Assembly (NCBI RefSeq): GCF_003319125.1
Contig: NZ_QOHG01000012.1
Coordinates: forward strand, 89,778 to 153,777
Direction of reading: 5' to 3'
DNA length: 64,000 bases
Origin: Blastococcus sp. TF02A-26
GTDB taxonomy: Bacteria; Actinomycetota; Actinomycetes; Mycobacteriales; Geodermatophilaceae
The notes under the pieces were generated by a model. The model did not search any database. It was not told the DNA's origin and was given only the letters and a program-made list of their open reading frames with translations. The translations under genes and the position numbers were made by a program. Below, piece after piece: positions 42,093-48,253 of this stretch (within the stretch, counting starts at the first letter, position 1; each line of letters opens with the position of its first letter).

Positions 42093-43240
42093 ACGGCTCC
42101 ACGTCCATCGTCGGGGTCGGGGCGACCGAGTTCTCCAAGGAGGCCGGCCGCAGCGAGACCCGGCTGGCGGCCGAGGCGATCGTCGCCGCCCTCGCCGACG
42201 CAGGTCTCACCACCGCCGACGTCGACGGGCTGGTCAGCTTCACCGTCGACCCCGTCGAGGAGACCGAGCTGGTGCGCTCGCTCGGCATCCCCGCCGTCCG
42301 CTGGTCCAGCCGCGTGCCCTACGGCGGCGGCGGGTCGCAGGGGATGTTCCAGCACGCCGCCGCGGCGGTGCTCTCCGGCGCGGCGCGCGCGGTGGTCGTC
42401 TACCGCGCCTGCCGGTCCCGGTCGGGCAAGCGCTTCGGGCGGGCCCGTGTCGCTCCCGAGCCGGTCAGCGGGCACTCGGGGACGACGGCGATGCAGTGGG
42501 CCACCCCGTTCGGCGTGCTCACGCCGGCGTCGTGGATGTCGTTCGAGTCGACCCGGTACATGCACGAGACCGGCACGACCAGCGCCGACTTCGGCCGGGC
42601 CGTCGTCCAGTTCCGCGACTACGCGGCGACCAACCCGAACGCCTACTTCGCCGGCCGGCCGATCACGCTCGACGACCACCAGAACTCCCGCTGGATCGCC
42701 GAGCCCGCCATCCGCCTGTTCGACTGCTGCCAGGAGACCGACGGCGCGGTCGCGATGGTGGTCACCTCGAGCGACCGGGCGGCCGACACCCCGGCGCCGG
42801 TGCAGATCGCGGCCGCCGCCTCGGTCGGGCTCTTCGAGGAGGAGGTGGCGAGCAACCACTACCGCCCCGATCTCTCCCGGTTCGACGGGACCGCGGAGAT
42901 GGGGGACAGCCTGTTCCGCGCCGCGGGCCTCGAGCGGGCCGACGTCGACGTCGCGATGATCTACGACGCCTTCACCCCGATGTTCTTCCTCCAGCTGGAG
43001 GCGCTCGGCTTCTGCGGGTACGGCGAGGCCAAGGACTTCGTCGCCGACGGTCACCTGGGGCCCACCGGCGCCCTGCCGTGCAACACGAACGGCGGGCTCA
43101 TCGGCGAGGCCTACATCCACGGGCTGAACCTGACCCTGGAGGCGGTGCGCCAGCTCCGCGGCTCGTCGCCCAACCAGCTCGACGACCCGCACGTCGCCCT
43201 GGTCAGCGCCGGCCGCACCGGCGTCCTCCTCCGCCGCTGA
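42089..43240 (+). CDS. Thiolase-like (SCP-x/lipid-transfer type) protein, 383 aa
   Basis: Thiolase-superfamily blocks VGVGATEFSKEAGRSETRLA, MHETGTTSADFGRAVVQFRD, MIYDAFTPMFFLQLEALGFC and CNTNGGLIGEAYIHGLN. No Cys in the usual N-terminal nucleophile loop, which reads VPYGGGGSQGMFQHAAA. With the coupled DUF35 protein it likely forms a C-C bond-cleaving aldolase rather than a thiolase. Confidence 0.83.
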   Translation: MNGSTSIVGVGATEFSKEAGRSETRLAAEAIVAALADAGLTTADVDGLVSFTVDPVEETELVRSLGIPAVRWSSRVPYGGGGSQGMFQHAAAAVLSGAARAVVVYRACRSRSGKRFGRARVAPEPVSGHSGTTAMQWATPFGVLTPASWMSFESTRYMHETGTTSADFGRAVVQFRDYAATNPNAYFAGRPITLDDHQNSRWIAEPAIRLFDCCQETDGAVAMVVTSSDRAADTPAPVQIAAAASVGLFEEEVASNHYRPDLSRFDGTAEMGDSLFRAAGLERADVDVAMIYDAFTPMFFLQLEALGFCGYGEAKDFVADGHLGPTGALPCNTNGGLIGEAYIHGLNLTLEAVRQLRGSSPNQLDDPHVALVSAGRTGVLLRR

Positions 43241-43265
43241 CCTCCGGGTCGTACCCTCGGCGGTC

Positions 43266-43907
43266 GTGACCGCGAGCCGCCCGGACCAGCCTGCCCGGGC
43301 CGCCGTCGTCGAGGCGGCGATCCAGTGCATCCTCGAGCGGGGGATCTACCGGGCCAGCTCCAACGCCATCGCCGAGCGCGCCGGCGTGACGTGGGGCGCC
43401 ATCCAGCACCACTTCGGCACCCGTGAGGCGCTGATGCTCGCCGTCCTCGAGGAGGGCAACGAGCGGCTGAGCCGGCTGCTGCGGGAGGCGGAGATCCGGG
43501 GCGGCTCGGTCGAGGAGCGGGTGGGGGAGTACCTCGCGGTGCTCGAGGCCCACTACGGCAGCCAGGAGTACCTGGTCTTCATGCAGGTGCTGCTCACCCT
43601 CGCCCACGACCCGCGCACGTCGGAGCAGACGCTGGCCACGATGCAGCGGATCACCGGAGCCGTCGACGCCGACCTGCACCGGCTGGGCGGCGAGGTGCTG
43701 GCCGGCTCCGGCGAGAGCGAGGACGAGCTGGGGCCGGTGCTCTTCCACGCGCTGCGCGGGATGGCGATGAGCCACCTGATGATCAGCGCCAACCCGCCCG
43801 CCTACGGCGCCGGTCGGGCGGCGGAGTTCGCGGCGCAGAAGCAGGCGCTGGTGCGGGCGATCGGACTGCTCGTGACCTCCAGGACTGGACGTTTCGAAAG
43901 TCATTGA
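43266..43907 (+). CDS. TetR-family transcriptional regulator, 213 aa
   Basis: TetR domain at about 10-58: ARAAVVEAAIQCILERGIYR, then SNAIAERAGVTWGAIQHHFG with TREALMLAVLE. GTG at 43266, 25 bases after the thiolase-like gene, so probably co-transcribed with the long operon. The motif ACGTTTCGA occurs near its own 3' end (43889-43897) and again before the P450 pair (44752-44760), and is a candidate operator for this protein. Confidence 0.9.
   Translation: MTASRPDQPARAAVVEAAIQCILERGIYRASSNAIAERAGVTWGAIQHHFGTREALMLAVLEEGNERLSRLLREAEIRGGSVEERVGEYLAVLEAHYGSQEYLVFMQVLLTLAHDPRTSEQTLATMQRITGAVDADLHRLGGEVLAGSGESEDELGPVLFHALRGMAMSHLMISANPPAYGAGRAAEFAAQKQALVRAIGLLVTSRTGRFESH
43889..43897 (+). promoter_or_regulatory. 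ACGTTTCGA motif before the 72-aa gene
   Basis: ACGTTTCGA inside the 3' end of the TetR gene, followed by AAGTCATTGACCTATCTTCG. It may be the promoter/operator for the small gene at 43954, whose ribosome site GAGGAGG is at 43942-43948. The same 9-mer precedes the P450 at 44835. Confidence 0.4.
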
Positions 43908-43953
43908 CCTATCTTCGTGCGGCAGGACGCAGCGCACAGTCGAGGAGGTCGGC

Positions 43954-44172
43954 GTGGAGGCACTCGCAGGGACGTCCGGGATCGCGACGGCACCCGTCGA
44001 CCGGGCCGAGCGACGCCGGGAGGCGTGGCGGCGGATCGTCGTGCGCCAGGTCGCCAGCCTCTGCGCCCGCGCCCAGGGCTCCGACGCCGCCGCGCAGGAC
44101 GCCGCGGCGCGGGCCGGGCGGCTCGCGGCGCTGCTGGAGCTCGAGGAGAAGGGCGTCCTGCGCGCCCGCTGA
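43954..44172 (+). CDS. Small helical Arg/Ala-rich protein, 72 aa (paralogue of 40247-40408)
   Basis: GTG at 43954 with an excellent GAGGAGG 5-6 bases upstream. After a short tail (EALAGTSGIATAPVD) it has the same two-helix body as the 53-aa protein at 40247: RAERRREAWRRIVVRQVASL, a Gly-Ser turn, AAQDAAARAGRLAALLELEE. The body is positively charged, then amphipathic. It sits in its own short transcription unit between TetR and the signalling/P450 block. Recurrence next to P450 genes suggests a shared role, but no function can be assigned. Confidence 0.7.
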   Translation: MEALAGTSGIATAPVDRAERRREAWRRIVVRQVASLCARAQGSDAAAQDAAARAGRLAALLELEEKGVLRAR

Positions 44173-44196
44173 CCCGGCGCGCGCCGAGCGGCCGCG

Positions 44197-44625
44197 CTAG
44201 TCGAGCAGGCGCAGCGCCGGCCGGCTGCTGAAGCGCTTCTCCAGCGTCACCCGGTGCCGCCCGTCCGCGTCGTGCCGGAAGTCCAGTCGGTCCACGAGGG
44301 CCTGCATGAGCAGCAGTCCCGTCCCGCCCTCGGCGAGCTCCCGACCGGCCCGGGTGTTCGGAGCGGCGTCGGGGTCGAGGCCCTCGCCGTCGTCCCAGAC
44401 CGTGATGCGGCAGCGGCTGTCGTCGATGGCGACGCCGACCTCGTACTGCGCGTCGCCGCCGCTGTGCTGGACGACGTTGGCGCACGCCTCGGTCAGGGCC
44501 AGCGTCACCTCGTCGATGACGGGCTGCGGGATCTGCAGGTGCTCCAGCGCCTGGCGGCACAGCCCGCGGACGAACGGGACGCTGTCGGTGTCGACCGGCA
44601 GGGTCACGGTGAATGCGATGTCCAT
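44197..44625 (-). CDS. RsbW/SpoIIAB-like HATPase (anti-sigma factor or serine kinase), 142 aa
   Basis: GHKL ATPase of the anti-sigma type: N-box EACANVVQHSG (about 47-57), G1 box VWDDGEGLDP (about 75-84), G2-like EGGTGLLLMQALVD (about 98-111). Such proteins sequester a sigma factor or phosphorylate a STAS partner. ATG at 44625 with GGAGGGGG upstream. It is divergent from the P450 pair and 3.3 kb from a STAS protein and an SpoIIE-type phosphatase, which would complete a partner switch. No sigma factor is in the window. Confidence 0.9.
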   Translation of the reverse strand: MDIAFTVTLPVDTDSVPFVRGLCRQALEHLQIPQPVIDEVTLALTEACANVVQHSGGDAQYEVGVAIDDSRCRITVWDDGEGLDPDAAPNTRAGRELAEGGTGLLLMQALVDRLDFRHDADGRHRVTLEKRFSSRPALRLLD

Positions 44626-44834
44626 CCCGCCCCCTCCGGTCGTGTGCGGAACCCGCAGCCTGCCAGGTGGGGCCGGCGCCCACGAGCCCGCCCCGCCGAC
44701 GCCGGGCCGGTGCGACGCGGGGGACTCCCCGGGCAGGGGGGTTTGCGACAGACGTTTCGATCGATACTCTTCCATCGAACTGTGAACGCGGTCACGAGCG
44801 CGACCGGCCAGGGCACCCGACGAGAGGAACCAGC
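44626..44834. promoter_or_regulatory. Divergent region between HATPase and P450 pair
   Basis: 209 bases. It contains ACGTTTCGA (44752-44760), which overlaps an imperfect repeat TTCGAT...ATCGAA (44756-44761 and 44774-44779), followed by the P450 ribosome site GAGAGGA (44822-44828). Likely an operator for a local TetR. Confidence 0.45.
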
Positions 44835-46235
44835 GTGAGCGTCGACGAGACGAGCACCGCACCCGTGTCGGAGCGGGCGCCCCGCGTCATCCGGCTGGAG
44901 CGGCACGGTGACCGGTACCGGACCGACTTCGTGGAGCTGGCCGACGACCTGCACGCCACCGCCCCGATCGCGTGGAACGACACCGACGGCGGTTACTGGT
45001 TCGTCTCGGGCAACCAGGAGCTGTTCGACACCGCGCGGCGCGCCGACCTGCTGTCCAACGACAACGACCCGCACGGGGAGCGCAAGGGCTACGTCGGCAT
45101 CAGCATCCCGGCGATGAACCCGGAGTCGGCCAAGGCGATGGCCGGCCCGGCCGGAGCCCTCGGCGGCAACTTCCTGCTGCTCGACCCGCCGGTGCAGCGG
45201 CACTACCGCAACGCGCTCAACGCGTACCTGTCCCCGGCAGCGGTGGCCCGCTGGCAGCCCGTGCTCGACGAGATCACCCGCGCGGCGCTCGACGAGGTCG
45301 TCGAGACCGGGCGGATCGACTTCGTCGACGACCTGGCCAACATCGTCCCGGCGGTGCTGACGATGGCGATGCTCGGCTTCCCGATGGCCGACTGGGAGGT
45401 CTACTGCGAGCCGACGCACGCGCAGGTCTACACGAAGCCGAACACCCCCGAGATGGACCGGGTGATCGAGCAGAGCATCGCGATGGCCATGCGGACCTAC
45501 GGCTACATCGCCGAGATCCGCGCGAACCCGCGGCCCGGACTGGTGAACGGCCTCATCAACGCCGAGATCACCGGCCGCAAGCCGGAGGACAGCGACGTCT
45601 TCGGCGCGGTGTCGCTGCTCATCGGTGGCGGCTTCGACACCACGACCGCGCTCACGGCGCACGCGCTCGAGTGGCTCGGCGAGAACCCCGGGCAGCGCGC
45701 CCGCCTGATCGCCGAGTGGGACGAGCTGCGCGACAGCGCCACCGAGGAGTTCCTCCGCTACTACACCCCGGCCCCCGGCGACGGCCGCACCGTCACGCAG
45801 GACGCCGAGATCCACGGCGCGCAGTTCAAGGAGGGCGACCGGCTCTGGCTGTCCTGGGCGATGGCCAACCGGGACGCGACGGTCTTCGAGGACCCGCACG
45901 AGCTCAAGCTCGACCGCAAGGGCAACCGGCACGCCAGCTTCGGCCTCGGGATCCACCGGTGCATCGGTTCCAACGTCGCCCGCGCGACGTTCAAGACCAT
46001 GCTCAAGGCGGTCCTGGACCGGATGCCGGACTTCGTCTGCGACCCCGACGGCGCGGTGCACTACGACACCGTCGGCGTCATCAACGGCATGAAGCACCTG
46101 CCGGCCACCTTCACCCCGGGCCCGCGCCTGGGGCCCGGGCTGGCCGAGACGATCGACCGGCTGCAGACCGTGGTCGACGAGCAGCGTCTCGCCGAGCCGG
46201 TGACCGTCCAGCGCGAGGCCGCCCGCCTCTCCTGA
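44835..46235 (+). CDS. Cytochrome P450 (first of tandem pair), 466 aa
   Basis: I-helix IGGGFDTTTALTAHALEWL, ExxR in EEFLRYYTP, heme loop FGLGIHRCIGSNVAR with Cys376, C-terminal tail of about 40 residues beyond the usual end (ETIDRLQTVVDEQRLAEPV). A different P450 subfamily from the 32211/40405 pair. It is highly similar along its whole length to the next gene, including 115 identical bases. GTG at 44835 with GAGAGGA upstream. Confidence 0.95.
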   Translation: MSVDETSTAPVSERAPRVIRLERHGDRYRTDFVELADDLHATAPIAWNDTDGGYWFVSGNQELFDTARRADLLSNDNDPHGERKGYVGISIPAMNPESAKAMAGPAGALGGNFLLLDPPVQRHYRNALNAYLSPAAVARWQPVLDEITRAALDEVVETGRIDFVDDLANIVPAVLTMAMLGFPMADWEVYCEPTHAQVYTKPNTPEMDRVIEQSIAMAMRTYGYIAEIRANPRPGLVNGLINAEITGRKPEDSDVFGAVSLLIGGGFDTTTALTAHALEWLGENPGQRARLIAEWDELRDSATEEFLRYYTPAPGDGRTVTQDAEIHGAQFKEGDRLWLSWAMANRDATVFEDPHELKLDRKGNRHASFGLGIHRCIGSNVARATFKTMLKAVLDRMPDFVCDPDGAVHYDTVGVINGMKHLPATFTPGPRLGPGLAETIDRLQTVVDEQRLAEPVTVQREAARLS

Positions 46236-46322
46236 CCCGCAGCCGTCCACCCCCGCCGCCGTCCCGGAGCGATCGCGGCTCCCCGTCCCCACCGGCACCG
46301 ACCCATCCCCGGGAGAACCTGC

Positions 46323-47723
46323 ATGACCGTCGACGACACCGTCCGCACCGGCGACGACCGCAGCGCGCTGCGGATCGAGCTGGACCGGCACGGAGACCAG
46401 TACCGGACCGAGTTCCAGCGGCTCTCCGACGAGCTCCACGCGACCAAGCCGATCGCCTGGAACGACACCCACGGCGGCTACTGGTTCGTCTCGGGCAACC
46501 AGGAGCTGTTCGACACCGCCCGCCGCGCCGACGTGCTCTCCAACGACGACGACCCCTACGGCGAGCGCAAGGGCTACACGGGCATCTCGATCCCGTCGCC
46601 GCCGATCGAGGTCCGCCAGCGCATGGCGGGTGGCCCCGGGGCCCTCGGTGGCCAGTTCCTGGGCATGGACCCGCCGGCGCAGCGGCACTACCGCAACGCC
46701 CTGAACCCGTACCTCTCACCGGCGGCCGTGGCCCGCTGGCAGCCGGTGATCGACGAGATCACCCGCGCGGCGCTGGACGAGGTCATCGAGACCGGGCGGA
46801 TCGACTTCGTCGACCACCTCGCCAACGTGGTCCCCGCCGTGCTCACCATGGCGATGCTCGGCTTCCCGATGAACGACTACGAGACCTACGTCGAGCCGAT
46901 CCACGCGGCCGTCTACACCAAGCCCGGCACGCCCGAGATGGAGCGCATCAACGCGCAGCAGATCGAGATGGGCATGCGGTCGTTCGGCTACATCTCCGAC
47001 ATCCGCACCAACCCCCGGCCCGGCCTGGTCAACGCGCTGATCAACGCCGAGATCACCGGCCGCAAGCCCTCCGACATGGACATCCTGGGCACGGTCGGGC
47101 TGCTCCTGGGCGGCGGCTTCGACACGACGACGGCGCTCACGGCGCACGCGCTCGAGTGGCTCAGCGAGAACCCCGGGCAGCGCGCCCGCCTGATCGCCGA
47201 GTGGGACGAGCTGCGCGACAGCGCCACCGAGGAGTTCCTCCGCTACTACACCCCGGCCCCCGGCGACGGCCGCACCGTGGCGATGGACGCGGAGATCCAC
47301 GGCGTGCAGTTCAAGGAGGGCGACCGGCTCTGGCTGTCCTGGGCGATGGCCAACCGGGACGAGAAGGTCTTCGAGAACCCGCACGAGGTCCAGCTGGACC
47401 GCAAGGGCAACCGGCACGCCAGCTTCGGGCTCGGCGTGCACCGGTGCATCGGCTCGAACGTCGCCCGGGCGACGTTCAAGACCATGCTCAAGGCGGTCCT
47501 CGACCGGATGCCGGACTTCGTCTGCGACCCCGACGGCGCGGTGCACTACGACACCGTCGGCGTCATCAACGGCCTGAAGCACCTGCCCGCCACCTTCACC
47601 CCGGGCCCGCGCCTGGGCGCGGGGCTGGTGGAGACCATCGACAGGCTGCAGGAGGTCGTCGACGAGCAGCGGCTGGCCGAGCCGGTGACCGTGAAGAAGG
47701 AGGCCGCCCGGCTCTCCGAGTAG
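46323..47723 (+). CDS. Cytochrome P450 (second of tandem pair), 466 aa
   Basis: Same architecture and length as its upstream duplicate: GGGFDTTTALTAHALEWLSE, EEFLRYYTP, FGLGVHRCIGSNVAR with Cys375, and the extra C-terminal tail (ETIDRLQEVVDEQRLAEPVT). Differences cluster around residues 80-105 and 180-220, the likely substrate-contact regions, so the two may have different substrates or regiochemistry, or act as a heteromer. 87 bases separate the genes; probably co-transcribed, ending at a strong terminator. Confidence 0.95.
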   Translation: MTVDDTVRTGDDRSALRIELDRHGDQYRTEFQRLSDELHATKPIAWNDTHGGYWFVSGNQELFDTARRADVLSNDDDPYGERKGYTGISIPSPPIEVRQRMAGGPGALGGQFLGMDPPAQRHYRNALNPYLSPAAVARWQPVIDEITRAALDEVIETGRIDFVDHLANVVPAVLTMAMLGFPMNDYETYVEPIHAAVYTKPGTPEMERINAQQIEMGMRSFGYISDIRTNPRPGLVNALINAEITGRKPSDMDILGTVGLLLGGGFDTTTALTAHALEWLSENPGQRARLIAEWDELRDSATEEFLRYYTPAPGDGRTVAMDAEIHGVQFKEGDRLWLSWAMANRDEKVFENPHEVQLDRKGNRHASFGLGVHRCIGSNVARATFKTMLKAVLDRMPDFVCDPDGAVHYDTVGVINGLKHLPATFTPGPRLGAGLVETIDRLQEVVDEQRLAEPVTVKKEAARLSE

Positions 47724-47735
47724 TCGTCCCGCCCC

Positions 47736-47767
47736 TCGGGCGCCGGGTCCGCGGACCCGGCGCCCGA
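47736..47767. terminator. Perfect palindromic terminator after the P450 pair
   Basis: A 32-base self-complementary sequence, 14-bp GC stem (47736-47749 with 47754-47767), 12 bases after the P450 stop. It separates the P450 unit from the STAS/phytochrome unit. Confidence 0.75.
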
Positions 47768-47893
47768 TCGGGTGCTCCGACGGCGACCGGACGGGTGACC
47801 TGATCGAGACAGCCGTGGGACCAGGGCCTACGGTGTTCCGGGAGCAGGTGTCCGGCGCCGGGGCGCCGCCTGCTGGGTGAGAGGCTGAGGTCC

Positions 47894-48244
47894 GTGCTGT
47901 TCGAGGTCCAGCGCACGACCGTCCACGGACGGCCGGCTCTGCGGGTGCGCGGTGAGCTCGACATCGCGACGTCACCCCAGCTGGCCGACGCCGTGGACGG
48001 CGTCCTGGAGGCCGGCCCGACCGCGTTCGTCGTCGACCTGAGCGAGACCACGTTCCTCGACTCCTCCGGCGCCCGTCAGCTCGTGCGCACCGCGCGGCGT
48101 GCCGACGGCGCCGGTGTCCCCCTGCAGGTGGTGTGCCCCGCCGACAACCGGCCGGTCCGGCTCGTCCTCGACCTGCTGGACCTGCAGCAGGCGGTGCCGA
48201 TCGTGGAGAAGCCGGGCTTCGCCGGTGGGGGCTTCGGCTCGTAG
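47894..48244 (+). CDS. STAS-domain anti-sigma factor antagonist, 116 aa
   Basis: RsbV/SpoIIAA-like STAS domain: VRGELDIATSPQLADAVDGV and the phosphorylation-site segment TFLDSSGARQLVRTARRA, with Ser in the conserved DSSG. When dephosphorylated such proteins bind the HATPase anti-sigma factor and release its target. GTG at 47894; the phytochrome-phosphatase gene follows after 9 bases, the enzyme expected to dephosphorylate it. Confidence 0.92.
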   Translation: MLFEVQRTTVHGRPALRVRGELDIATSPQLADAVDGVLEAGPTAFVVDLSETTFLDSSGARQLVRTARRADGAGVPLQVVCPADNRPVRLVLDLLDLQQAVPIVEKPGFAGGGFGS

Positions 48245-48253
48245 GGTCGGCCG

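Noticed and set aside
44835..47723. The P450 pair as an assembly artefact
   Set aside because: Upstream regions, the 87-base spacer and many internal positions differ between the copies, so this is a genuine tandem duplication.
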